64,000 nt of DNA from an uncultured Oscillibacter sp. (GTDB lineage: Bacteria > Bacillota > Clostridia > Oscillospirales > Oscillospiraceae): NCBI GenBank assembly GCA_947365245.1, contig CANAWG010000004.1, positions 62,001 to 126,000 of the forward strand, given 5' to 3'. Shown here in pieces: positions 9,521 through 17,805 of this stretch. The translations under genes and the position numbers were made by a program. The notes under the pieces are model-generated. The model was not told the origin of the DNA, did no database searches, and saw nothing but the letters and a program-made list of their open reading frames with translations. Every line of letters begins with the position of its first letter. Within the stretch, counting starts at the first letter, position 1.

Positions 9521-9548
9521 AAAAAAGGGCGATTTCCCGCCCTTTTTT
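9521..9548 (-). terminator. Terminator of the 138-residue hypothetical gene
   Basis: AAAAAAGGGCG / CGCCCTTTTTT with a 6-nt loop; it reads well on both strands and the stop codon of the minus-strand gene lies in the stem. Confidence 0.85.
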
Positions 9549-9963
9549 ACGACTGGTCCAGATCCACGGAGATGTTGTCCGTGCCGTGCTCGTCAAATTC
9601 GTTGAGGTAGACGTCGATGCGGTCCATCAGCTGGGCGTAGTTCTCCCGGGTCAGGGGCTCGCCGTCCATGTCCCGCAGGGCCAGCTCCTCCGCCAGGATC
9701 TCGTAGAACACGATGTCCTCGTACCGCTCGATGGCCTCGTGGATGCCGCCGTCGGCGTAGGCCCTGGAGGGGATCAGAGCCCCCTGGTACAGCTCCACCA
9801 GCTTTGGCATCCGGTGGCGCAGGCAGTGGGAGAACACCAGACTCTCCACCTCGTCGTACTCCCGGATGCGGTCATCCTCCCGGGTGGAGTTGATGATCCA
9901 GTTTCCTATGTACACGAGATCCAGCAGGTAGCGGAACTGCTGCTCTGTCAGCTCGATTTTCAC
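9547..9963 (-). CDS. Conserved hypothetical protein
   Basis: 138 residues, soluble, acidic, predicted mostly helical (ELTEQQFRYLLDLVYIGNWI, EYDEVESLVFSHCLRHRM, RYEDIVFYEILAEELALRD). No signal peptide or membrane segment. Start is GTG 9963 with GGGAGG 9 nt upstream, downstream of an extended -10 promoter. It has its own terminator. I do not recognise the function. Confidence 0.75.
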   Translation of the reverse strand: MKIELTEQQFRYLLDLVYIGNWIINSTREDDRIREYDEVESLVFSHCLRHRMPKLVELYQGALIPSRAYADGGIHEAIERYEDIVFYEILAEELALRDMDGEPLTRENYAQLMDRIDVYLNEFDEHGTDNISVDLDQS

Positions 9964-9998
9964 GCCCGGACGCCTCCCATCACAGAATGATCGCTCTG

Positions 9999-10007
9999 AT
10001 TATAACA
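9999..10007 (-). promoter_or_regulatory. Extended -10 promoter of the 138-residue gene
   Basis: Minus-strand TGTTATAAT; no good -35 hexamer, which the TG extension can replace. Confidence 0.6.
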
Positions 10008-10061
10008 AATCCCGTTGGGAAAAGCTATATAAAAAAGCGGGAAAAAAGACTAAAATCTGTC

Positions 10062-10090
10062 TTGCGGCAGCGTGCTTCTCATAGTATAAT
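10062..10090 (+). promoter_or_regulatory. Sigma-A promoter of murI-ywiB
   Basis: TTGCGG, 17-bp spacer, TATAAT. Confidence 0.75.
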
Positions 10091-10169
10091 ATATAATCCT
10101 GGCGCAGATCGGTGCGCCCCGCCGAACGCTTCGGCGGAAAATCACGGTTGAAAGGAGCGGCGGATACTT

Positions 10170-10985
10170 ATGGATGTGCGGCCCATCGGCGTGTTCGACT
10201 CCGGCCTGGGGGGACTGACGGCGGTGCGCTCCCTGCGGGAGATCCTGCCCGAGGAGAACCTCGTCTACTTCGGGGACACCGCCCGGGTGCCCTACGGCGG
10301 CCGGGCCCGGGAGACCCTCTTGAAATACGCCCGGCAGGACGTCCGCTTCCTCCGGACCTTTGACCTCAAGGCCATCCTCATCGCCTGCGGCACGGTGTCC
10401 ACCACGTCGCTGGACGCCCTCCAGGCGGAGAACGACCTGCCCATCGTGGGGGTGGTGGAGCCCACCTGCCGCCGGGCGCTGCTGGTGACCAGACGGAAGA
10501 AGGTGGGGGTGATCGCCACCCTGGCCTCCATCCGCTCCGGGGCCTACGAGGCGGCCCTGCGGCGGCTGGATCCCGCGGTGGAGGTCTACGGCAAGCCCTG
10601 CCCGCTGTTCGTGCCGCTGGTGGAAAACGGCCGGGTGAACCGGGGGGACGTGGTCATTGAGACCGTGGCCCGGGAGTACCTGGAGCCGCTGCTGGAAAAG
10701 GGCGTCGACACGCTGATCCTGGGCTGCACCCACTACCCGCTGCTGGAGGAGATCATCGCCGACGTTTGCGGCGGCGATGTGACGCTGGTGTCCGCCGGGG
10801 AGGAGTCCGCCTTTGAGCTCAAGCGGATGCTGAAAGCCAGGGACCTGCGGGGACCGGAGGACCGCCGGGGGGAGACCGCTTTCTATGTCAGCGAGACGCC
10901 GGAGAACTTTGAGGAGATTGCGTCGCTGTTTTTGCGGGAGGACCTGCATCACGCGGCCCGGAGGATTAACATTGACGAGTATTGA
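10170..10985 (+). CDS. murI: Glutamate racemase
   Basis: Converts L-glutamate to D-glutamate for peptidoglycan, in the cytoplasm. 271 residues, normal length. Motifs in order: GVFDSGLGGLTAVRSL at residue 7, GDTARVPYG, the first catalytic cysteine in IACGTVSTTS, EPTCRRAL, and the second catalytic cysteine in ILGCTHYPLL. The first motif reads CGT where most MurI have CNT; the cysteine itself is kept. Start ATG with GGAGCGG upstream. The last 14 bases overlap ywiB. Confidence 0.95.
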   Translation: MDVRPIGVFDSGLGGLTAVRSLREILPEENLVYFGDTARVPYGGRARETLLKYARQDVRFLRTFDLKAILIACGTVSTTSLDALQAENDLPIVGVVEPTCRRALLVTRRKKVGVIATLASIRSGAYEAALRRLDPAVEVYGKPCPLFVPLVENGRVNRGDVVIETVAREYLEPLLEKGVDTLILGCTHYPLLEEIIADVCGGDVTLVSAGEESAFELKRMLKARDLRGPEDRRGETAFYVSETPENFEEIASLFLREDLHHAARRINIDEY

Positions 10986-11412
10986 GCAGAGCAGGGTCCC
11001 GGTGCTGCTGTCCATCCGGGGGGAGCAGTACTTCGACGGCGTGGACCCCGACGCCACGGAGCTGATGACCGAGGGGACCATGGAGCTGACGGCGGAGGGG
11101 ATGACGCTCACCTACGAGGAGAGCGCCCTCACCGGCATGGAGGGAACCACCACCACGTTTCAGGTGCGGGGGCCCCAGGTGATTCTGACCCGGGACGGCG
11201 GGGTGAACTCCCAGATGATTTTCGAGGAGGGCCGGCAGCACACGTCGCTGTACGAGACCCCCTTCGGGGAGCTGACGGTGGACATTCAGACCACCCGCCT
11301 GCGGCACAATCTCACAGACCGGGGCGGGGTGATGGAGATCAAATACTCCATCGCCGTGGAGCACACCGTCACCGGGCGGAACTGCTTCAAGATCCGCGTC
11401 CGGCGGAGATGA
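10972..11412 (+). CDS. YwiB-like DUF1934 protein
   Basis: 146 residues with the beta-rich, calycin-like pattern of DUF1934 (VPVLLSIRGEQYFDG, TMELTAEGMTLTYEES, DRGGVMEIKYSIA). I place the start at TTG 10972, which has GGAGG 7 nt upstream and overlaps the murI stop by 14 bp; an upstream ATG would add an arginine-rich stretch read from murI DNA. In Bacillus the family member also sits next to argS, as here. Function unknown. Confidence 0.85.
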   Translation: MTSIEQSRVPVLLSIRGEQYFDGVDPDATELMTEGTMELTAEGMTLTYEESALTGMEGTTTTFQVRGPQVILTRDGGVNSQMIFEEGRQHTSLYETPFGELTVDIQTTRLRHNLTDRGGVMEIKYSIAVEHTVTGRNCFKIRVRRR

Positions 11413-11416
11413 GAGG

Positions 11417-11442
11417 CCCTCGCGGAGGCGTGAGGGTTTTTC
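11417..11442 (+). terminator. Terminator after ywiB
   Basis: CCCTCGC / GCGTGAGGG stem (one bulge) followed by TTTTT. Confidence 0.7.
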
Positions 11443-11456
11443 CGGTCCGCGGCCGG

Positions 11457-11462
11457 TATAAT
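11457..11462 (+). promoter_or_regulatory. -10 box of the argS promoter
   Basis: TATAAT about 47 bp before the argS start; the -35 region is poorly conserved. Confidence 0.5.
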
Positions 11463-11508
11463 TCAGACAGATGATAAATTTTGAATATACACGAAAGAGG
11501 CATGGACT

Positions 11509-13254
11509 ATGATCAACATGATTCAAAACGCGAAGGACCAGGCGGCGGCGCTGGCCATGGCCGCCTATGAGGCCGCGGCATCGGACGGCACGCTGCCCCG
11601 GGCGGAGGTGAGGACCGCCCCGGTGGAGATCCCCAAGGACACCGCCAACGGCGACTTCACCACTACCTTTGCCCTGGCGGCGGCCAAGGCCCTGGGGAAG
11701 CCCCCCCGGGACATCGCCCAGGCCCTGCTGGACCATATAGACCTGGCGGGTACCTATTTCGCCTCCGCGGAGATCGCGGGCCCCGGCTTTTTGAATTTCC
11801 GCCTGGGCCAAGACTGGTACGGCGGCGTCTGCGCCGCCGTGGAGCAGGAGGGCGCGGACTACGGCACCAACGACAGCTTGAAGGGGCAGAAGATCATGGT
11901 GGAGTTCGTCTCCGCCAACCCCACCGGCCCCATGCACATGGGCAACGCCCGGGGCGGCGTGCTGGGGGACACCCTGGCCTCCGTTCTGGCCGCCTCCGGG
12001 GCGGACGTCACCCGGGAGTTCTACGTCAACGACGCCGGCCACCAGATCGACAAGTTCGCCCACTCCATCGAGGCCCGGTATCTCCAGCTTATCCGGGGGG
12101 AGGACGCGGTGCCTTTCCCGGAGGACGGCTACCAGGGGGAGGACATCAGGGACCTGGCCCGGGCCTACTACGACCAGAACGGGGACAAGCTGGCCCAGGC
12201 TCCGGAGGCGGAGCGGCAGGAGACCCTGGCTCAGTACGGCCTCAGCGTGAACCTGCCCAAGATGAAGAGCGACCTCAAGCGCTACAAGATCGAGTACGAC
12301 AACTGGTTCTACGAGTCCACCCTCCACGAGAGCGGCTATGTGGCGGAGACGGTCCAGCTGCTGGCGGACCGGGGGTACACCTATGAGAAAGAGGGGGCCC
12401 TGTGGCTGAAGACCGCGGACATCCTCCGGGAGAATCTGCGCAGGGCCGGGAAGAAAGAAAAGGACATTGAGAAGCTGGATCTGAAGGACGACGTGCTCCG
12501 CCGGGCCAATGGGTTCTACACCTACTTCGCCGCCGACATCGCCTACCACCGCAACAAATTCGCCGTCCGGGGCTTTGACCGGGTGATCAATATCTGGGGC
12601 GCGGACCACCACGGCCACGTGGCCCGCCTCAAGGGCGCCCTGGACGCCCTGGGCCTCAATGGTACGGAGCGGCTGGACATCGTCCTTATGCAGCTGGTGA
12701 AGCTGCTGCGGGACGGCGAGGTGGTGCGCATGAGCAAGCGCACCGGCAAGGCCATCAGCCTCTCGGACCTGCTGGACGAGATCCCTGTGGACGCCGCCAG
12801 ATGGTTCTTCAACGCCAAGCCGGACACCCAGATGGAGTTCGACCTGGGGCTGGCGGTGCGGGAGGACAGCGAGAACCCTATCTACTACGTGGAGTACGCC
12901 CACGCCCGGATCTGCTCGCTGCTGCGGGCTCTGGCGGAGGAGGGCGTCGCCGTTCCCGCCTGGAAGGACGTGGACATGTCGCTTCTCTCCGGGGAGACGG
13001 AGAGGGCCCTCATCAAGCAGATGGCCCAGTTCTGCGAGGAGATCAAGCTCTCCGCCCGGAGCTACGACCCCAGCCACATCAACCGCTGCCTCCAGGACCT
13101 GGCGGGGTGCTTCCACCGCTTCTACACCGCCTGCCGCATCAAGGGGGAATCCCCGGAGCTCCAGGCGGCCCGGCTGAAGCTGGCGGACGAGGCCCGCGTC
13201 GTGCTGCGCAATGGCTTAAAGCTCATCGGCGTGGACGCGCCGGAGAAGATGTGA
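11509..13254 (+). CDS. argS: Arginyl-tRNA synthetase
   Basis: Charges tRNA-Arg in the cytoplasm. 581 residues, normal for class I ArgRS. N-terminal tRNA-contact domain, HIGH-equivalent motif ANPTGPMHMGNARGG near residue 140, the FYVNDAGHQI stretch, KMSKS-equivalent VRMSKRTGKAIS, and a C-terminal DALR anticodon-binding domain starting YYVEYAHARICSLLRAL. Start ATG 11509 with AAAGAGG 8 nt upstream. Ends at a bidirectional terminator. Confidence 0.97.
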   Translation: MINMIQNAKDQAAALAMAAYEAAASDGTLPRAEVRTAPVEIPKDTANGDFTTTFALAAAKALGKPPRDIAQALLDHIDLAGTYFASAEIAGPGFLNFRLGQDWYGGVCAAVEQEGADYGTNDSLKGQKIMVEFVSANPTGPMHMGNARGGVLGDTLASVLAASGADVTREFYVNDAGHQIDKFAHSIEARYLQLIRGEDAVPFPEDGYQGEDIRDLARAYYDQNGDKLAQAPEAERQETLAQYGLSVNLPKMKSDLKRYKIEYDNWFYESTLHESGYVAETVQLLADRGYTYEKEGALWLKTADILRENLRRAGKKEKDIEKLDLKDDVLRRANGFYTYFAADIAYHRNKFAVRGFDRVINIWGADHHGHVARLKGALDALGLNGTERLDIVLMQLVKLLRDGEVVRMSKRTGKAISLSDLLDEIPVDAARWFFNAKPDTQMEFDLGLAVREDSENPIYYVEYAHARICSLLRALAEEGVAVPAWKDVDMSLLSGETERALIKQMAQFCEEIKLSARSYDPSHINRCLQDLAGCFHRFYTACRIKGESPELQAARLKLADEARVVLRNGLKLIGVDAPEKM

Positions 13255-13257
13255 GAG

Positions 13258-13289
13258 AAAAGACGGACTGAACTATCAGTCCGTCTTTT
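13258..13289. terminator. Bidirectional terminator between argS and a small zinc-finger gene
   Basis: Perfect 14-bp stem AAAAGACGGACTGA / TCAGTCCGTCTTTT, loop ACTA. The stop codon of the minus-strand gene is inside the stem. Confidence 0.92.
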
Positions 13290-13458
13290 TTCTCCGCTTC
13301 CAGTCGTATAAAAACTTAAGAGTCCGCTCCCGCCGGATCACAGGGCGGAATTGCCCGCATCCCTCGCATAGATCGTACTCATCCGTCAAAAGATAGTCCC
13401 GTTCGGTCTTGTGGAAGCCATTGATCCTGTTCCAACAGTCCAGACAAAATTCTGCCAT
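13276..13458 (-). CDS. Small protein with two CxxC motifs (probable zinc ribbon)
   Basis: 60 residues: FCLDCWNRING near the N-terminus and CEGCGQFRPV in the middle give four cysteines suited to one zinc ion; the C-terminus is basic (ERTLKFLYDWKRRKK). Start ATG with GGAAAGAAG 5 nt upstream. Divergently transcribed from an XRE regulator, sharing a promoter region. No function known to me. Confidence 0.75.
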   Translation of the reverse strand: MAEFCLDCWNRINGFHKTERDYLLTDEYDLCEGCGQFRPVIRRERTLKFLYDWKRRKKTD

Positions 13459-13479
13459 CGTAACTTCTTTCCGTTTTAG

Positions 13480-13551
13480 TTATCTTTGAGATAATCCTAA
13501 CACCGGATACATGGTATTGTCAAGCCATACTTACTTATCTTTAGACTAAAG
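13480..13551. promoter_or_regulatory. Divergent promoter region with a shared -35 and two inverted repeats
   Basis: TTGTCA at 13517-13522 is the plus-strand -35 (17 bp before TTTAGA); shifted by one base the same site is TTGACA on the minus strand (18 bp before TAGGAT). Inverted repeats TTATCT-TTG-AGATAA (13480-13494) and CTTTAG-A-CTAAAG (13539-13551) overlap the two -10 regions and share the core TTATCTTT. They fit an operator for the XRE product. Confidence 0.6.
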
Positions 13552-13565
13552 CGGGCTTGACGGCT

Positions 13566-13814
13566 ATGAAGATCTATGACTATCAGGGCAGATACAACTG
13601 CTCCGGCCGCTACATCCGGCAGCGGCGAAGCGCCATGGGGCTCTCCCAGGAGGCGCTTGCCGCGAAGCTGCAGCTGGCGGGGCTGGAGATGACGCAGAGG
13701 GCGGTCAGCCGCGTTGAAACGGGGCTGCGGATCGTCCCGGACTATGAGATCCCGTTTTTCGCCGACGCGCTGGGAGTATCGCCTCTGTGGCTGCTGGGAC
13801 TTGACGAACAATAA
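13566..13814 (+). CDS. XRE-family transcriptional regulator
   Basis: About 82 residues, a single Cro/C1 helix-turn-helix: YIRQRRSAMGLSQEALAAKL then MTQRAVSRVETGLRIVPDYE, ending ALGVSPLWLLGLDEQ. Start ATG 13566; TTG 13557 in the same frame is an alternative, and no strong ribosome binding site decides. Small size and flanking inverted repeats suggest autoregulation and control of the divergent zinc-ribbon gene. Confidence 0.82.
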   Translation: MKIYDYQGRYNCSGRYIRQRRSAMGLSQEALAAKLQLAGLEMTQRAVSRVETGLRIVPDYEIPFFADALGVSPLWLLGLDEQ

Positions 13815-13815
13815 C

Positions 13816-13846
13816 AAAACCGAGGGACATCCGTCCCTCGGTTTTT
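13816..13846 (+). terminator. Terminator after the XRE gene
   Basis: Perfect 13-bp stem AAAACCGAGGGAC / GTCCCTCGGTTTT, loop ATCC; also usable by the convergent adenine deaminase gene. Confidence 0.9.
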
Positions 13847-13864
13847 GCGCCGTTCCAGTTGGTC

Positions 13865-15589
13865 TCAGATATAGCTCTGGCTGTTCACGTCAAACACGCC
13901 CCGGGTGGTGATCCGCAGGGAGGGGATCACCGGCAGGGCCATGAAGCTCAGGGTCATAAAGGGGTCGATCCCCCGGCCCACGCCTAGGGCATGGGCCTTT
14001 TCTTTCGCGGTCTCCAGCCTCTCGTTCACCACCTCCAGCGGCTCGTCGCTCATGATGCCGGCGATGGCCAGGGGCACCTCGGCAGCGGATGTGCCGCCGT
14101 CCCACACCACGATGCCGCCGTTCATCTCCACCACCCGGTTCACCGCGTCGGCCATGGCCTGCTCATTGGCGCCCACCACGATGATGTTGTGGGAGTCGTG
14201 GGAGATGGAGGTGGCCACGGCGCCGGACTTGAGCCCGTAGCCCTGGAGAAAGCCCACGCCGATGTGGTGGGTGTTCTTGTGCCGCTCCACCACGGCGATC
14301 TTCAGCACGTCGTACTCCACGTCGATGCGGTCGGAGTAGCCCGCGTCCTGGGTGGTGATTTCCCCGTCCACCATGCCGATGATGCCCCGGGGCCGGTGGT
14401 CCATAAAGTCCTCCGCCGTCAGGCGGCCCAGGTGGAAGGTGCTGTGGGCCCGCTTGGTGAGATAGGGCTCCACCTCCGGGGCGGGGAAGTCCCGCATCAC
14501 GCCGTCCTCCGCCATGAGGACGCCTTTTTTGAAGACTTTTTCGATGTGGAAGCTCTGGAAGTTGTCGATCACCACAAAATCCGCCAGATACCCCGGGGCG
14601 ATGGCCCCGCGGTTGTTGAGCAGGAAGTACCGGGCGGCGTTGTGGCAGGCCACTTTCACCGCTGTGATGGGATCCGCCCCCAGGCGGATGGCCTCCTTGA
14701 CGATGTAGTCGATGTGGCCCTTTTCCAGCAGGTCGCTGGGGTGCTTGTCGTCGGTGCAGAACATGCACCGCTCGGCGTACTGGCCCCGCAGCAGCGGAGC
14801 CAGAGCCTCCAGGTTCCGGGCGGCGGTGCCCTCCCGGATCATGATAAACTGGCCCCGCTCCAGCTTGTTGAGGGCGTCCTGGAGGTCGTGGCATTCGTGG
14901 TCGGAGTACACCCCGGCGGCAATGTAGGCGTTGAGGTCGTTGCCCTGGAGGTCCGGGGCGTGGCCGTCGATCTTCTTGTGGTGGGCCTGGGCCGCCACGA
15001 TCTTCTCCAGCGGCTGGTCGTCCCCGGCGATGATCCCCACAAAGTTCATCATCTCCGCCAGCCCCTGGACCCTGGGATGGTCGTAGAAAGAGTCCAGGCT
15101 GCGGTAGTCCAGGATGGCCCCGGACTCGTCCAGGGGCGTGGCCGGGACGCAGGAGGGCAGCATGAACCGCACGTCCACCGGCAGCCCCTCCGTGGCCTGG
15201 AGCATATACTCGATGCCGTCGGTGCCCATGACGTTGGCGATCTCATGGGGGTCGGTGATGACGGTGGTGGTGCCGTGGGGCAGCACCGCCTTTACAAACT
15301 CCCGGGGGGAGACCAGGGAGCTCTCCAGGTGGATGTGGGCGTCCAGGAAGCCCGGCAGAACGATCTTGTCCCCGCAGTCCACCTCCACCTCGCCGGAGTA
15401 GTCCCCGATGCCCACGATGAGCCCCTCCGCCACGGCGATGTCGGCGGTGCAGAGGCGGCCGGCGAACACGTTGACGTAAGTGGCGTTTTTCAGCACCAGG
15501 TCCGCCGTCTCCCGTCCGGCGGCGGCTTCGATGATGCGGCGCTTTTTTATCAGTTTCCGGTTGATCTTGCCCGCGTAGCTCTCAGACAT
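13865..15589 (-). CDS. ade: Adenine deaminase
   Basis: Deaminates adenine to hypoxanthine plus ammonia for purine salvage. 574 residues, amidohydrolase fold. Metal-site motif PGFLDAHIHLESS near residue 85, TTTVITDPHEIANVMG, HAPDLQGNDLNAYIAAG, CTDDKHPSDL, and a C-terminal domain with TSISHDSHNIIVVG. Start ATG 15589 has AAGGAG 8 nt upstream; the in-frame upstream extension lacks a site. Own promoter (15669-15697). No purine riboswitch was recognised in the leader. Confidence 0.95.
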   Translation of the reverse strand: MSESYAGKINRKLIKKRRIIEAAAGRETADLVLKNATYVNVFAGRLCTADIAVAEGLIVGIGDYSGEVEVDCGDKIVLPGFLDAHIHLESSLVSPREFVKAVLPHGTTTVITDPHEIANVMGTDGIEYMLQATEGLPVDVRFMLPSCVPATPLDESGAILDYRSLDSFYDHPRVQGLAEMMNFVGIIAGDDQPLEKIVAAQAHHKKIDGHAPDLQGNDLNAYIAAGVYSDHECHDLQDALNKLERGQFIMIREGTAARNLEALAPLLRGQYAERCMFCTDDKHPSDLLEKGHIDYIVKEAIRLGADPITAVKVACHNAARYFLLNNRGAIAPGYLADFVVIDNFQSFHIEKVFKKGVLMAEDGVMRDFPAPEVEPYLTKRAHSTFHLGRLTAEDFMDHRPRGIIGMVDGEITTQDAGYSDRIDVEYDVLKIAVVERHKNTHHIGVGFLQGYGLKSGAVATSISHDSHNIIVVGANEQAMADAVNRVVEMNGGIVVWDGGTSAAEVPLAIAGIMSDEPLEVVNERLETAKEKAHALGVGRGIDPFMTLSFMALPVIPSLRITTRGVFDVNSQSYI

Positions 15590-15668
15590 GGGATCACTCC
15601 TTCTTAAGATGGATTTGATATTATTATTGCTAATGATGAACATAAACTAAAATAATATCTTTGGCAGT

Positions 15669-15697
15669 AGTATACGCCAAATCGTTCCGGTTGTCTA
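15669..15697 (-). promoter_or_regulatory. Sigma-A promoter of ade
   Basis: Minus-strand TAGACA, 17-bp spacer, TATACT, about 80 bp before the start codon. Confidence 0.75.
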
Positions 15698-15707
15698 CCA
15701 TAAATTT

Positions 15708-15738
15708 AAAAAAAGGGGCCCTGCCGCAAGGCAGGGCC
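15708..15738 (-). terminator. Terminator after prfC
   Basis: Minus-strand GGCCCTGCC / GGCAGGGCC with loop TTGC, then CC and seven T. Confidence 0.9.
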
Positions 15739-15768
15739 TCTCGTTCCTTTGTGGTTGTTCCCTTTGGC

Positions 15769-17349
15769 TCACACGGACAGCGAGTCCGCCAGCTCCAGAC
15801 CGGGGTTGTGCTTGGTGAGAAAGCCCACGCTCCACTCGCCGCCGAAAGCCACCAGCAGTCGGCCCCGGAAGTCCTCCAGAATGGCGGCGCCGGTGCACAG
15901 CACCAGGTCCTCCGGCGGGCAGGGGCAGGCGGTGATGAGCCGCAGGTGGTCGTAGGGCAGGCCCTCCATGAAGAGGTCCACGCCGTACTCGGACTTCATC
16001 CGGTACTGGAACACGTCGAACTGCAGCGTGCCCACCACGCCCACGATGACCTCCTCCAGTCCCGCGCCGGGGAGCTTGAAGATCTGGATGGCGCCCTCCT
16101 GGGCGATCTGCTCCGTGCCCTTGATGAACTGCTTGCGCTTCATGGTGTCCTTGGGACTGACCCGCATGAAGTGCTCCGGCTCGAAGGTGGGGATGCCGGA
16201 GTAGCGGAACTTCTTTCCCGGCACGGTGACGGTGTCGCCGATGGCGAAGAGGCCCGGGTCGAACACGCCGATGATGTCCCCGGCGTAGGCCTCCTCCACG
16301 ATCTCCCGCTCCGCCGCCATCATCTGCTGGGGCTGGGAGAGGCGCAGCTTCTTGCCGCTTTGCACGTGGTAGTACTCCGTCTCCCGCTGGAACTTCCCGG
16401 AGCAGATCCGCATAAAGGCCAGCCGGTCCCGGTGGGCCTTGTTCATGTTGGCCTGAATCTTGAAGACGAAAGCGGAGAAGTCCTCCGAGAACGCGTCCAC
16501 CTCCCCCTGGTCGGAGACGCGGCTGAGAGGCGCCGTGGTCATCCGCAGGAACTCCTCCAAAAAGGGCTCCACGCCGAAGGTGGTGAGGGCGGAGCCGAAG
16601 AACACGGGGGAGAGGGTGCCGTTCCGGACGGCCTCCAGGTCAAACTCCCGCCCGGCTCCCAGGAGCTCCACCTCCTCCCGGAGGGCGGCGGCCCTGGTCT
16701 CGCCGATCATGTCCTCCAGGGCAGGGTCCTCCAGCTCGATTTCCTCGGAGCGGACCTTCTTGCCCCGCTCCGACCCCTGGAAGAAGAGGATACGGCGCTT
16801 TTCCCGGTCGTAGACCCCCTGGAACTCCTTGCCGCAGCCGATGGGCCAGTTGACGGCGTAGGTGTCGATGCCCAGCTCCCGCTCCACCTCCTCGCACAGC
16901 TCCAGCGGGTCCCGGGTCTCCCGGTCCATCTTGTTGATGAAAGTGAAGATGGGGATGTGCCGCAGGGCGCAGACCTTGAAGAGCTTTCTCGTCTGGGGCT
17001 CCACGCCCTTGGCCCCGTCGATGACCATGACGGCGGAATCGGCGGCCATGAGGGTGCGGTAGGTGTCCTCGGAGAAGTCCTGGTGGCCGGGGGTGTCCAG
17101 GATGTTGATGCAAAAGCCGTCGTGCTGGAACTGCATGACGGAGCTGGTGACGGAGATGCCCCGCTGTTTTTCGATCTCCATCCAGTCGGACGTGGCGGCC
17201 CGGGCCCGCTTGCCCTTGACCTCCCCGGCCTGGGCAATGGCCCCGCCGTAGAGCAGGAACTTCTCCGTCAGGGTGGTCTTGCCGGCGTCGGGGTGGGAGA
17301 TGATGGCGAACGTGCGCCGCCGGGAGATCTCAGAGCGGTAGTCAGACAT
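15769..17349 (-). CDS. prfC: Peptide chain release factor 3
   Basis: GTPase that recycles RF1/RF2 from the ribosome after termination. 526 residues against 529 in E. coli. G1 ISHPDAGKTTLTEK near residue 17, G2 region RGISVTSSVMQF, G3 DTPGHQDFSEDTYR, G4 FINKMDRE, then RF3-specific ERGKKVRSEEIEL and the C-terminal IQIFKLPGAGLEEVIVG. Start ATG 17349 with GGAGG 4 nt upstream. Monocistronic, divergent from the cysE T-box leader. Confidence 0.95.
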   Translation of the reverse strand: MSDYRSEISRRRTFAIISHPDAGKTTLTEKFLLYGGAIAQAGEVKGKRARAATSDWMEIEKQRGISVTSSVMQFQHDGFCINILDTPGHQDFSEDTYRTLMAADSAVMVIDGAKGVEPQTRKLFKVCALRHIPIFTFINKMDRETRDPLELCEEVERELGIDTYAVNWPIGCGKEFQGVYDREKRRILFFQGSERGKKVRSEEIELEDPALEDMIGETRAAALREEVELLGAGREFDLEAVRNGTLSPVFFGSALTTFGVEPFLEEFLRMTTAPLSRVSDQGEVDAFSEDFSAFVFKIQANMNKAHRDRLAFMRICSGKFQRETEYYHVQSGKKLRLSQPQQMMAAEREIVEEAYAGDIIGVFDPGLFAIGDTVTVPGKKFRYSGIPTFEPEHFMRVSPKDTMKRKQFIKGTEQIAQEGAIQIFKLPGAGLEEVIVGVVGTLQFDVFQYRMKSEYGVDLFMEGLPYDHLRLITACPCPPEDLVLCTGAAILEDFRGRLLVAFGGEWSVGFLTKHNPGLELADSLSV

Positions 17350-17432
17350 AGTACCTCCATGCGCCGTGGGGCGCGTCTTGTCAAGAGTGGGGCGGCCCCG
17401 GAAAAGGGCGCGCCGGAAAACACAACGCATTC

Positions 17433-17461
17433 AATGTACCACAGCGGGCCGGGATTTGCAA
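17433..17461 (-). promoter_or_regulatory. Sigma-A promoter of prfC
   Basis: Minus-strand TTGCAA, 17-bp spacer, TACATT. Confidence 0.7.
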
Positions 17462-17503
17462 GGGGGCTGCCGGGGCCGCGGGGCCCGCCGCGGGAAAATT
17501 TTC

Positions 17504-17532
17504 TTGACACGTCTCCCCAACCCTGATAATAT
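17504..17532 (+). promoter_or_regulatory. Sigma-A promoter of the cysE-cysS leader
   Basis: TTGACA, 17-bp spacer, TAATAT. Confidence 0.85.
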
Positions 17533-17539
17533 AATGAAC

Positions 17540-17768
17540 CGTGAAAAGTTCATAGCGCGATGATCGGAAAGAGTACCGGCGGATCCAACGGGCAGAGAGG
17601 GCGCGTCAGCGGCTGAAAGCGCGCCTGCGGCGGATGCCGGGAACGTGCGTCCGGGAGCGCGGGGGAACCGCCCCGTCCGGCCCGCGTCAAGGGCCTTGAG
17701 TGAGAAATGAGAGTGGAACCGCGATTCGTCGCCTCTCGTACCAAGTGGTACGAGGGGTTTCTTTTTTT
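17540..17768 (+). ncRNA. T-box leader, tRNA-Cys specific
   Basis: Senses uncharged tRNA and lets transcription continue into cysE-cysS when Cys-tRNA is low. The T-box sequence AGAGTGGAACCGCG is at 17710-17723. The specifier is read as TGC (Cys) at 17646-17648, in the context GAACG-TGC-GTCC on the 3' side of stem I. The terminator stem CCTCTCGTACCA / TGGTACGAGGGG (17732-17757, one G-U pair) is followed by TTTCTTTTTTT. Specifier assignment agrees with the genes controlled. This leader and the promoters explain the 456-bp gap after prfC. Confidence 0.92.
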
Positions 17769-17805
17769 CCGGTTCCCGACCTTTGATTTGATAGGAGCGT
17801 CTGTC

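Noticed and set aside
15590-15708. Purine riboswitch before adenine deaminase
   Set aside because: The leader is AT-rich and short and lacks the conserved purine-aptamer loops.
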